NCBI RefSeq assembly: GCF_024498075.1
Contig: NZ_JANHOF010000007.1
Location: 186,001 to 250,000 of the forward strand
Length of the DNA stretch: 64,000 bases
From: Paenibacillus mendelii
GTDB lineage: Bacteria > Bacillota > Bacilli > Paenibacillales > Paenibacillaceae
Direction: 5' to 3'
Below, piece by piece: positions 36,860-45,309 of this stretch; the stretch's first letter is position 1, and each line of letters opens with the position of its first letter. The notes under the pieces were generated by a model. It was given only the letters and a program-made list of their open reading frames with translations. It was not told the origin of the DNA and did no database searches. A program made the position numbers and the translations under genes.

Positions 36860-38719
36860 TTGAAAATACAACTTCTGCATTCCATTAAATCCAGGATGAC
36901 GCTCGCGTTTCTGCTCGTCAACCTGCTATCCCTCGTGCTTGCGCTGTCGATTGCCAGCCATCTGTTCAACAACGTGGCAGCCAAAGACTTTATGCGCCTA
37001 TCGGGCGATGCGGCGTCGCGATTCAACTATGACATTGATTTCTATATCAAGCGCTTGATGCAATCGACGGCGGGCTTCATGGCCAGCAAGGACGTTCAGG
37101 CTTATCTCAAGCAAGAGAAGTCTACGCCGGAAGAAACGGAAGCGATCGAGAACGAGCTGCAGAAGTTTGCGGCGACCGATCGGCCGGAAATCGCCGGCAT
37201 GTTTCTGATGTCCAAGCAAAGCAACATGATTTCGATCTTCAGCTATTATTATTCGCGTACGGGATTTTATTCCAACGAGCCGTGGTTCTCGCTTCCATTT
37301 CGTTCCGAGCCGCAAATTATTCCGACGCATTACACCAATTATCCGAATCAAAGCAAATATGCGGTCGTCTCCGTGGTCATTCCGATCTTCGACATCGACT
37401 CGATCGAAATCATCGGCAGATTAGTGGTCGACGTCATTCCGAAGCAGGTGATCGAAACATTCGGCGAAGCCGGTCTGGGAGAGAGAGGCTACCCGCTTGT
37501 CGTATCCTCCGATGATATCGTGGTGTATCACCCGGACGACACCTATGTCGGCAAGCCGCGATCGGCGACGCCGTTGTCATCTTTTCAGCTCCAGAAGGGA
37601 GCCGATGAAGCATACAAGCAGGAATGGAACGGCGAATCCTGGTATGTGTCCGTCAACCAATCCAATCGCATGAACTGGAACATCGTGTCGATCGTGCCTA
37701 CCTCCCAGATGGAGGAAGGGCTAAAGGCTGTGCGCAATGCGATATACGTTTCCTTCCTCGTGGTCTCGCTGATCATTATGGCGGTCGTCCCGCTGCTGAC
37801 GCATCAATTCGTCAAACGGGTTGTCAGGTTGAAAAATATGATGGCGATGGTCGCCATGGGGGATCTGAAGGTCCGGGCGAAGCTGGAGAAACGGCAAGAC
37901 GAGTTCCAATATCTCTATCTCGGGTTCAATAACATGGTGTCCCGCTTGCAGCAGCTGATGGGCGAGGTGTACGAGCTGCAGATGAAGGAAATGCGCCTGG
38001 AGCTGCGGCAGAAGGAAGCGTTAATCCGCGCGCTGCAGAATCAGATCAACCCCCATCTGCTCTATAACACGCTGGGTATTATCAAGAGCATGGCTTACTT
38101 CGAGAACGTACCGAAGATCGAGCTGATCGCCCGCAATCTCGCCGATGTGTACCGCTATACCGCGAGGTTCGAGCAAGCGGAAGTGACGCTGCGGGAAGAG
38201 CTGGACATCATGACCAAATATTTTGAGATCATTCACCTGCGTTTCCCGATCAACTTCAGCCGGTCCGTCTTCGTTAACGATCGATTTCACGATTGTCTCT
38301 GCATGAAACTGACGCTGCAGCCGATTGTGGAAAATGCGGTGAAATACGCGATTGAGCCAAATGGCGGGGCTGGCGCCATTATCGTGAGCGCCTATGGCGA
38401 TGAGGGGGATTTGGTCATCGAAATCGCCGATAACGGCAAAGGCATCCCCGCGCCGCAGCTAGAGGAGATTCATCTGATGCTGACGGAGGCGGCCTCCATG
38501 CGCAGCGCCGATGCCGTTCCGAACCCGCACAGCTCGCTCGGGCTGGCCAATGTTCACGCCCGCTTGGTGCTTAAATACGGCGAGAGATATGGCATCCGGA
38601 TCGACTCCTTCATCGGCAAAGGGACGGTCGTATCGGTTCGAATTCCGATGCGGCCGGCCGATTCGGATCAACTTCGTGGAAATGAGTCGGAAATCGTGAA
38701 ATCGGACAAGGCGTCCTGA
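36860..38719 (+). CDS. Sensor histidine kinase (YesM-like)
   Basis: This is a membrane sensor of about 619 residues. A first helix near residues 10-30 is followed by a ~270-residue extracellular Cache-like domain, a second helix (VSFLVVSLIIMAVVPLL), a HAMP segment, and a His_kinase domain with the acceptor His in NQINPHLLYNTL. The ATP-binding part shows QPIVENAVKYAIEP and DNGKGIP. TTG at 36860 follows the regulator stop; ATG at 36830 would overlap the regulator. It likely senses an oligosaccharide or a loaded binding protein. Confidence 0.92.
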   Translation: MKIQLLHSIKSRMTLAFLLVNLLSLVLALSIASHLFNNVAAKDFMRLSGDAASRFNYDIDFYIKRLMQSTAGFMASKDVQAYLKQEKSTPEETEAIENELQKFAATDRPEIAGMFLMSKQSNMISIFSYYYSRTGFYSNEPWFSLPFRSEPQIIPTHYTNYPNQSKYAVVSVVIPIFDIDSIEIIGRLVVDVIPKQVIETFGEAGLGERGYPLVVSSDDIVVYHPDDTYVGKPRSATPLSSFQLQKGADEAYKQEWNGESWYVSVNQSNRMNWNIVSIVPTSQMEEGLKAVRNAIYVSFLVVSLIIMAVVPLLTHQFVKRVVRLKNMMAMVAMGDLKVRAKLEKRQDEFQYLYLGFNNMVSRLQQLMGEVYELQMKEMRLELRQKEALIRALQNQINPHLLYNTLGIIKSMAYFENVPKIELIARNLADVYRYTARFEQAEVTLREELDIMTKYFEIIHLRFPINFSRSVFVNDRFHDCLCMKLTLQPIVENAVKYAIEPNGGAGAIIVSAYGDEGDLVIEIADNGKGIPAPQLEEIHLMLTEAASMRSADAVPNPHSSLGLANVHARLVLKYGERYGIRIDSFIGKGTVVSVRIPMRPADSDQLRGNESEIVKSDKAS

Positions 38720-38775
38720 GATCTCCTTTTCTATACTAGAGAAGAAGCAGACATCGACTCAAGGGGGAAGTAAGC

Positions 38776-40308
38776 GTGAAGAAGGCATCATTGATATTGC
38801 TTGCCGTCGCTTTGTTCTTGGTAGGCGTCATCGGCTGCGGGAATCAAGCAGACGATGGAGAGAAACAGACGAATGAGCCGGCCGGGCAATCGAGCACGGT
38901 GAAAGATGACATGTCGGAGAAGCTGGACATCACGATGATGGTCAGCACCGCGGCTGGCGGCGGGTGGTCGGACGATCATCCGATGGTGAAGCTTCTGAAT
39001 GAGAAGTTCAACATCAATTTGAAGTTTCAATGGGTACCGGGCGACAGCTATAACGAAAAGCTGAACGTGCTGGCGGCTTCGAACAATTTTCCGGATTTGT
39101 TTCAGATTTGGGACGCTTCGATGTACAGCAAGTGGATGAACAAAGGGGTCTTCCTCGACTTGCAGCCGCTCCTGAAGGACTATCCGAATATCGTGGGCAA
39201 CGTGACGGATGAGGCGCTGCGGATGATGAATCCGAAGGACAAGGTATACGGGCTGCCGATGTACGCACCGGCCTTCCGCAGCAATCTATCCATCCGGAAG
39301 GACTGGCTGGATAAGCTGAACCTGACAATGCCGACGACGGTAGACGAATTCTACAACGTGGCCAAGGCGTTCGCGGAGCAGGATCCGGATGGCAACGGTA
39401 AGAAAGATACGATCGGATTCAGCTTGTCCGTGGGCACGAATCAAATCGTCGGCATCGATTACTTGAAGGGTGCGTTCGGTCTGGCGAACAACTGGGCGCT
39501 GGTGGACGGTAAGCTCGTGCCGCAGCAGGTGCAGGCGGCAGAGTGGAAAGCGCTGGCAGAGTTCCTGCGCAAGGCATATGCGGAAGGCGTGCTGGATAAG
39601 GACTTTGCTGTGAACAAGGATCGCGATCCGTGGAACAAGCTGGAGGCGAATACGAACGGTATCGCCGAGGTTAACCCGAATGAAGTGTATAAGCAATCGC
39701 TGCCAACCCTGCAGAAGCTGGCACCGTCAGCGGATATCGTGCAATTGGACCCGCCTAAAGGGCCGACGGGATTGCAATTCGCCAATACGATCACGAGCAC
39801 GACCAAGATTGTTCTGAACGGCAAGCTCGAGGAGAAGAAGCAGCAGCGCGTGCTGAAGGTGCTGGATTATATCTTCTCGGATGAAGGCTTCATTCTGACG
39901 AAGAACGGAATCGAAGGCATCCATTATCAGAAGGACGGAGACAAGTACGTGAAACTGGATGCGTTCGATGCGGACCGTCCGCAAATTTTGTCCACCTGGT
40001 TCATCCGCCGTTTCGATCCGGGCATCCAAATCCGGTTGTGGGATGATAAAGCCTATTCGGACAAAGTCATGGCGTGGTTCAGCAACACGGAGAAATATCG
40101 TTGGACCGATCCGGCTGCGGGTCTCGTCTCCGAAACAACCTCTAAGCTCGGCGCCCAGATCGACCAGAAGCTGGTCGCGGCGATTGTGAAGGTGATCGTG
40201 GGAAGCGAGCCGGTGGATTCGATCGACAAAGCGATTGAAGCGTGGAAAGCTGCCGGAGGCGACAAGATTATTGAGGAAACGAACGCGATTTACGCAGAAC
40301 TGAATTAA
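38776..40308 (+). CDS. Extracellular sugar-binding lipoprotein (ABC transporter)
   Basis: This is a solute-binding protein of 510 residues, the length typical of LipO-type oligosaccharide-binding proteins. A signal peptide ends in the lipobox VIGC near residue 21, so it is anchored to the outer face of the membrane. GTG start with AGGGGGAA upstream. It is followed by two permease genes, but no ATPase gene is present; such systems usually share the general MsmX-type ATPase. In this locus the ligand is probably a sulfated glycan fragment. Confidence 0.92.
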   Translation: MKKASLILLAVALFLVGVIGCGNQADDGEKQTNEPAGQSSTVKDDMSEKLDITMMVSTAAGGGWSDDHPMVKLLNEKFNINLKFQWVPGDSYNEKLNVLAASNNFPDLFQIWDASMYSKWMNKGVFLDLQPLLKDYPNIVGNVTDEALRMMNPKDKVYGLPMYAPAFRSNLSIRKDWLDKLNLTMPTTVDEFYNVAKAFAEQDPDGNGKKDTIGFSLSVGTNQIVGIDYLKGAFGLANNWALVDGKLVPQQVQAAEWKALAEFLRKAYAEGVLDKDFAVNKDRDPWNKLEANTNGIAEVNPNEVYKQSLPTLQKLAPSADIVQLDPPKGPTGLQFANTITSTTKIVLNGKLEEKKQQRVLKVLDYIFSDEGFILTKNGIEGIHYQKDGDKYVKLDAFDADRPQILSTWFIRRFDPGIQIRLWDDKAYSDKVMAWFSNTEKYRWTDPAAGLVSETTSKLGAQIDQKLVAAIVKVIVGSEPVDSIDKAIEAWKAAGGDKIIEETNAIYAELN

Positions 40309-40318
40309 GGCGTTGAGT

Positions 40319-40348
40319 CGGAGGGCCCGCCAAGAGCGAGGCCCTCCG
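40319..40348 (+). other. Intercistronic hairpin
   Basis: A perfect 9-bp stem CGGAGGGCC/GGCCCTCCG has no T-run. It lies between the binding-protein and permease genes and probably stabilises the upstream mRNA, giving more binding protein than permease. Confidence 0.6.
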
Positions 40349-40369
40349 AGTTATGAAAGGGGGATCGGA

Positions 40370-41275
40370 ATGTCCGATACTAAGAAGCTCCTTCGCAGGG
40401 GAATCCCGCTTTACCTCATGATCGCCCCCGGTCTTCTCTACTTCCTGCTGTTTCGCTACCTGCCGATGGGCGGGATCGTCATCGCTTTTCAAAATTACGA
40501 TCCGTTTGACGGCTTTCGGCATAGCGAGTGGGTCGGACTGGAGCATTTCGCGCGGTTGTTCGGTGAAGAGGATTTCTGGAAATTAATGCGGAATACGCTC
40601 ATTCTGAGCGCAATGAACCTGTTTTTGTTCTTCCCTGCACCGATCGTACTCGCGCTTCTGCTTAATGAAGTTCGGGTGAGAGCGTTCCGGAAGACGGTAC
40701 AAACCATCACCTACATGCCTCACTTCCTGTCTTGGGTCGTCGTTGTCGGTATTTCCGTGCTGCTCTTCGCAACGCAGGAAGGCGCGATCAACAAGCTGTT
40801 CATCTCCCTCGGATGGGAGAGACTTGAAATTCTGACCGATCCCGATTATTTCCGCCCGCTCTATACCGTGATGAACATATGGAAGGAATCGGGCTGGAGC
40901 GCGATTATTTTCCTGGCGGCGCTGGCTTCCGTTGATCCCACGCTGTATGAAGCGGCGGTTATGGACGGGGCAAGCCGCTGGAAGCAAATGATGCACGTCA
41001 GTCTGCCGGCCTTGAAGAACGTGATTCTGATTATGTTTATTCTGCGGCTCGGTCAAACGATGGACACCGGCTTCGAGCAAGTATTGCTCATGCAGAACAC
41101 CCTGAATATGGAGGTCTCGGACGTATTCGATACCTATGTGTACCGGGTGGGTATATTATCGGCCGAATACAGCTACACGACGGCTGTCGGCCTGTTTAAA
41201 TCCGTTGTCGGTCTGGCGCTTATTATCGGAGCGAACAGCTTCGCCAAACGCAAGGGAGAAGAGGGTGTCTACTGA
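40370..41275 (+). CDS. ABC sugar permease, LplB-type
   Basis: This is an inner-membrane component of 301 residues with about six helices. It starts LRRGIPLYLMIAPGLLYFLLFRYLPMGGIVIAFQ and has the ATPase-coupling EAA loop in YEAAVMDGASRWKQMMHVSLPAL. ATG at 40370 follows AAAGGGGG; the frame open to 40313 lacks a ribosome site. It overlaps the next permease (TGATG). Confidence 0.93.
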   Translation: MSDTKKLLRRGIPLYLMIAPGLLYFLLFRYLPMGGIVIAFQNYDPFDGFRHSEWVGLEHFARLFGEEDFWKLMRNTLILSAMNLFLFFPAPIVLALLLNEVRVRAFRKTVQTITYMPHFLSWVVVVGISVLLFATQEGAINKLFISLGWERLEILTDPDYFRPLYTVMNIWKESGWSAIIFLAALASVDPTLYEAAVMDGASRWKQMMHVSLPALKNVILIMFILRLGQTMDTGFEQVLLMQNTLNMEVSDVFDTYVYRVGILSAEYSYTTAVGLFKSVVGLALIIGANSFAKRKGEEGVY

Positions 41276-42138
41276 TGAAAACGACGGGAACCGACCGTTT
41301 CTTTGTCGCAGCGGTCTATACGGTACTGGCCGTCTGCACATTGGCGGTATCGCTGCCTTTCTTATATGTCGTACTGGTTTCTTTCGCCACGAAGCATGAA
41401 GTGCTCTCGCGCGGATTCTTCCTGTTTCCGTATGAATGGACGCTGAATTCGTATCAATTTCTGTTTCGCGAGCATAACTTCCTGAAGGCCTTTCAAAATT
41501 CGCTCTGGATTACATTCATCGGAACGATCATCAATATTATTCTAACCAGTCTGATGGCTTACGCACTTGCCAAGAGGTGGCTGATCGGGAGGAAAACCAT
41601 TAACATGCTGGTGCTCTTCACGATGCTGTTCAACGGAGGGATCATTCCGACCTACCTGATCGTGAACAGTCTTCACCTGCTGGACAGCTACTGGTCCCTC
41701 TGGCTGACGGCGGCGATCGCTCCTTTCCACCTCATTGTCATGCGAAGCTTCTTCCAGAGCTTTCCCGTGGAATTGGAGGAGTCTTCACGCATTGACGGCT
41801 GCGGGGAATTGCGGCTGTTCTGGAATATCGTCGTTCCGCTGTCAATGCCGGCTATCGCCACCTTCACGCTGTTCTACATGGTGCAGAACTGGAATACGTT
41901 CTTCAATGCGCTCATTTATATCAACGATTCCGACAAATGGCCCCTTCAAGTATACTTGAGACAAATGTTGATCGAATCGGCCGATTCATCCATGTCCCTC
42001 GACATCGAAGGGTTCGAATACGGCCCACCGGTGAAGATGGCGACGGTCGTTGTGACCGCGGTGCCGCTTCTCGTCGTGTATCCGTTCCTGCAGAAGTATT
42101 TCAATCAAGGGATGCTGCTTGGCTCCGTGAAGGGCTAA
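41275..42138 (+). CDS. ABC sugar permease, LplC/YtcP-type
   Basis: This is the second permease subunit, 287 residues with six helices. The coupling loop is LEESSRIDGCGELRLFWNIVVPLSMP and the C-terminus is the characteristic YFNQGMLLGSVKG. The ATG overlaps the stop of the partner permease, so the two are translationally coupled. It precedes two sulfatase genes in the same direction. Confidence 0.93.
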   Translation: MKTTGTDRFFVAAVYTVLAVCTLAVSLPFLYVVLVSFATKHEVLSRGFFLFPYEWTLNSYQFLFREHNFLKAFQNSLWITFIGTIINIILTSLMAYALAKRWLIGRKTINMLVLFTMLFNGGIIPTYLIVNSLHLLDSYWSLWLTAAIAPFHLIVMRSFFQSFPVELEESSRIDGCGELRLFWNIVVPLSMPAIATFTLFYMVQNWNTFFNALIYINDSDKWPLQVYLRQMLIESADSSMSLDIEGFEYGPPVKMATVVVTAVPLLVVYPFLQKYFNQGMLLGSVKG

Positions 42139-42190
42139 TGCAGCCGAAGTCTGCCGCCGTTCGACGACTATAAGGAGAGGTGCTGATGAA

Positions 42191-43537
42191 ATGAGCAACT
42201 CGAGCGAAATGAGTCAAGCAAGCCTGTCGGATTCTGCGAGTCAAACGTCTGCCCATAAGAGACCGAACGTGGTGTTTATCATCTCCGACGATCATCGTTA
42301 CGAAGCGATCGGTTCAAACGGCAACCCCATTGTCCATACGCCCGTTCTGGACGCGTTGGCCGGGGAGGGAGCGTCCAGCTGCGGCACGCATATATTCGGC
42401 GGATTGACAGGGGCTGTATGCGCACCGAGCCGTGCATGCGTGAATACCGGTCAGTCGATATTCAAATCGATGATCGGCAGCGATGTATCCGTGTGGGAGC
42501 ATTCCGTTGTCATCCGGTCGGATGTCCGGCTTATGCCGCAGACCCTCAAGGAAGAAGGCTACCGTACGCATGCCATCGGCAAGTGGCATAATGACAAGGC
42601 CAGCTTCGCACGCAGCTTCGAAGGCGGGGATAAGCTGTTCTTCTACGGTATGAGCGACCACGACCGGGTTCCGGTCCAGGATTTCGATCCGGACGGCGTC
42701 TATCCGAAGGAGGAACGGCCATTCTGCCTCTATATGGCCTACACAGCGCCTCATGATCCGCGAACCGCGCCGGAGCCATATGCTGCGATGTACGATCCGG
42801 AAGCTATTCCGCTCCCCGTTAATTTCTTGACCGCGCATCCGTTCGACAACGGAGAGATGGACGTTCGGGACGAGCGGTTGGCGCATATTCCACGGGATGA
42901 AGCGGAGATACGCCGGCATATCGCGGACTACTACGCGATGATCACCCATCTGGATGCCCAGATCGGCCGGGTCGTCGAAGCGTTGAAGGACCAGGGTGTC
43001 TATGAAGATACGATTATTGTATATACGGCTGACCATGGGTTGTCGGTGGGTCAGCATGGGCTGATGGGCAAGCAGAATATGTACGACCATAGTGTGCGTA
43101 TCCCGTTCATTATGAGAGGGCCGGGCGTGCCCACGGGTAAGCGGGTACGGTCATTATCCAGCAATATCGATATCTTTCCGACAGTTGCTGAGCTATGCAG
43201 TGTTCCTGTGCCCGCGGAGGTGGATGGCGTCAGCCTGATGCCGCTCATCCGCGGAGCAGGAGCGGGTCGCGGCGTGGTGTGCACGGTGTATCGTGACGTG
43301 CAGCGAATGGCGAAGGACGAGCGGTGGAAGCTGATCCGGCATTATCGGTCGCCAGTCACGAATACGGGCACGGACTGCATTCAATTATTCGATCTTGATG
43401 AAGATCCTTGGGAAACCAACGACGTTTCGAACGTTCCGGAGAATGAACCGCACATCAGGCGACTGGCCCGTGAGCTGGAGGATTGGATGGCTGAGAGCGG
43501 GGATTTCATGCAGGGAACTCCAGTATTGATGAAATAG
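42191..43537 (+). CDS. Sulfatase, Cys-type (S1 family)
   Basis: This is a sulfate ester hydrolase of 448 residues. Metal site residues are in FIISDDHRY (D33, D34), and the formylglycine motif is CAPSR (C77-R81), followed by ACVNTGQ. HDPRTAPEP and TADHGLSVGQHGLMGKQNMYDH fit the family. There is no signal peptide, so it should work in the cytoplasm on imported oligosaccharide. AAGGAGAGG precedes the ATG. The neighbouring sulfatase is a different subfamily, suggesting sulfates at different positions of one glycan. Confidence 0.92.
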   Translation: MSNSSEMSQASLSDSASQTSAHKRPNVVFIISDDHRYEAIGSNGNPIVHTPVLDALAGEGASSCGTHIFGGLTGAVCAPSRACVNTGQSIFKSMIGSDVSVWEHSVVIRSDVRLMPQTLKEEGYRTHAIGKWHNDKASFARSFEGGDKLFFYGMSDHDRVPVQDFDPDGVYPKEERPFCLYMAYTAPHDPRTAPEPYAAMYDPEAIPLPVNFLTAHPFDNGEMDVRDERLAHIPRDEAEIRRHIADYYAMITHLDAQIGRVVEALKDQGVYEDTIIVYTADHGLSVGQHGLMGKQNMYDHSVRIPFIMRGPGVPTGKRVRSLSSNIDIFPTVAELCSVPVPAEVDGVSLMPLIRGAGAGRGVVCTVYRDVQRMAKDERWKLIRHYRSPVTNTGTDCIQLFDLDEDPWETNDVSNVPENEPHIRRLARELEDWMAESGDFMQGTPVLMK

Positions 43538-43567
43538 CGACAACAAGCATGAGGAGAGGATATTCTG

Positions 43568-45082
43568 ATGGCACAACAAGATCGGCAGACGAAGCGCAGA
43601 CCGAACATCCTATTCATCCAGACGGATCAGCAGCGTGTCGATACGATGGCGGCTTACGGGGGAACCGTTTGCCAGACGCCTCATTTGAACCAACTGGCCG
43701 AAGAAAGCATCGTGTTCAACAATGCCTACACGAGCTGCCCGGTATGTACACCGGCACGGGCTTCGATGCAGACAGGCCTGTATCCTTTCAAGCATGGGAT
43801 GCAGACGAACGGATATGGCCTGGGAAGCATCGTTCAAGAGCTGCCTGATACAGCAAGGCTTCTGAGCCGTCAGTTGGGGGAGCAGGAATATAATATCGGC
43901 TATACGGGCAAATGGCATCTGGGAACGAAAACGGACGAGGAACGCCATCTGAGCGCCAATCTGTCGTATATCCAGTTCCCGGAAATCGCAGCGGGCATTC
44001 GGACGCTTCCGACGGACGTCGGGTATGAAGGGGACGACTTCGGCGGCCATGGGCTGGGTGGTATGGTCTATCCGGAATTTAAGCAATATTTGCAGGAGAA
44101 CGGTCTGGAGTGGAAGCTGGAGAACAAGATCTCCGGTCATTTCGAGGGCCATTACGCGGCCGAGCTGACATCGCCGGAGGAGGGAACGGTCGAATATTAT
44201 TTGGTCGATCGGGCCATTCATCATATAGACCGGTTTCGAGAACGCGAGGAGCCTTTCTTCTTCTCGCTCAACTTCTGGGGACCGCACGAGCCCTATATCG
44301 CACCGACTCGCTTTCTGAATCTATACCGTGATCAAGCGTTGGAGCCATGGCCGAATTTCCGCGACGATGGTGAAGGGAAGCCGTCCATACACCGGATCAA
44401 GATGAGCAATACGAAGAATTGGGACGATTTCGTACCATATATCCGGCATTATTATGCTTTTATGAGCAGTATTGACGAACAGATCGGACGGCTGATCGCC
44501 TATTTGAAGGAGCATGATCTGTACGACGATACGGTCATTATCTTTACGGCGGATCACGGTGAGTCTCTGGGCATCCATGGAGGGCTGTGCGACAAGTCGT
44601 ATTTTATGTACGAAGAGACATGCAAGATCCCGCTGGTGGTCAAGCCTGCAGGGCAGAGCCCGTCGAAGCGCAGAGACGATCGTTTCGTCGGTACCTGCGA
44701 CATTCATGCGACAATCCTGGGGCTGGCCGGCGTGGAGATGATGCCGCAGGGCGCGGATGGCCGTTCCTTCGCTCCCGTGCTTGACGGACATGAGCTGACG
44801 GATTGGCCGGACAGTGTCGTTACCGAGGGCGCGGGCTTGGAGGGCGTCATGTACACCCAGCGGATGATCCGCAAAGGGCACTACAAGTACGTATTCAATT
44901 GCGGTGATTTGGACGAGCTGTACGATCTGAGCAAGGATCGCCACGAGCTGGATAATCGGATCAGCGATCCGGAGTACGGCAGCATCTTGAGTGAGATGCG
45001 GCAGGCGCTGGCTGATTGGATGGTCCTTCACGAGGACGGGGCGCTGAAGCAGTACAAGCGGTTGAGAATGAGTTCGCAATGA
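43568..45082 (+). CDS. Sulfatase, Cys-type (S1 family), second subfamily
   Basis: This is a 504-residue sulfatase. The N-terminal metal site reads LFIQTDQQR (D20, Q21), with Gln replacing the second Asp as in some heparan/N-sulfoglucosamine-type subfamilies. The modification motif is CTPAR (C60-R64). TADHGESLGIHGGLCDKSYFMYEE is conserved. No signal peptide. It lies 30 bp after the first sulfatase and ends the unit at a terminator. Conversion of C60 to formylglycine needs an enzyme encoded elsewhere. Confidence 0.92.
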   Translation: MAQQDRQTKRRPNILFIQTDQQRVDTMAAYGGTVCQTPHLNQLAEESIVFNNAYTSCPVCTPARASMQTGLYPFKHGMQTNGYGLGSIVQELPDTARLLSRQLGEQEYNIGYTGKWHLGTKTDEERHLSANLSYIQFPEIAAGIRTLPTDVGYEGDDFGGHGLGGMVYPEFKQYLQENGLEWKLENKISGHFEGHYAAELTSPEEGTVEYYLVDRAIHHIDRFREREEPFFFSLNFWGPHEPYIAPTRFLNLYRDQALEPWPNFRDDGEGKPSIHRIKMSNTKNWDDFVPYIRHYYAFMSSIDEQIGRLIAYLKEHDLYDDTVIIFTADHGESLGIHGGLCDKSYFMYEETCKIPLVVKPAGQSPSKRRDDRFVGTCDIHATILGLAGVEMMPQGADGRSFAPVLDGHELTDWPDSVVTEGAGLEGVMYTQRMIRKGHYKYVFNCGDLDELYDLSKDRHELDNRISDPEYGSILSEMRQALADWMVLHEDGALKQYKRLRMSSQ

Positions 45083-45112
45083 CGCGGGGGGTCAGCGTGA
45101 TCCAATAACGTT

Positions 45113-45157
45113 AAAAAGGGTATTTCAACTTAGATGAGTTGAGGTACCCTTTTTTAT
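45113..45157 (+). terminator. Terminator of the glycan/sulfatase operon
   Basis: The stem AAAAAGGGTA..TCAACT / AGTTGA..TACCCTTTTTT has a TT/GG internal mismatch and a T-run. Confidence 0.85.
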
Positions 45158-45205
45158 ATGTGATTGTTTGACTCCAGGATTGGGTTGGTTACGACCAACG
45201 CAAAA

Positions 45206-45247
45206 ACAAGGTGGCGCAGGAATAACTCCCTGCGCCACCTTTGTTTG
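45206..45247 (-). terminator. Terminator of the collagen-like gene (minus strand)
   Basis: The stem AAGGTGGCGCAGG/CCTGCGCCACCTT, read on the minus strand, is followed by TTGTTTTTG. It lies about 60 bp past the stop of the collagen-like gene. Confidence 0.8.
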
Positions 45248-45309
45248 AAGCTAGCTGCTGTGCACATGCTTTAGTTGCATTAGTTGCATGCCTGTGATGC
45301 AACTGCTGC

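Noticed and set aside
42314-43090. Minus-strand 258-codon frame opposite the first glycan sulfatase
   Set aside because: Shadow of the sulfatase gene, which has intact active-site motifs.
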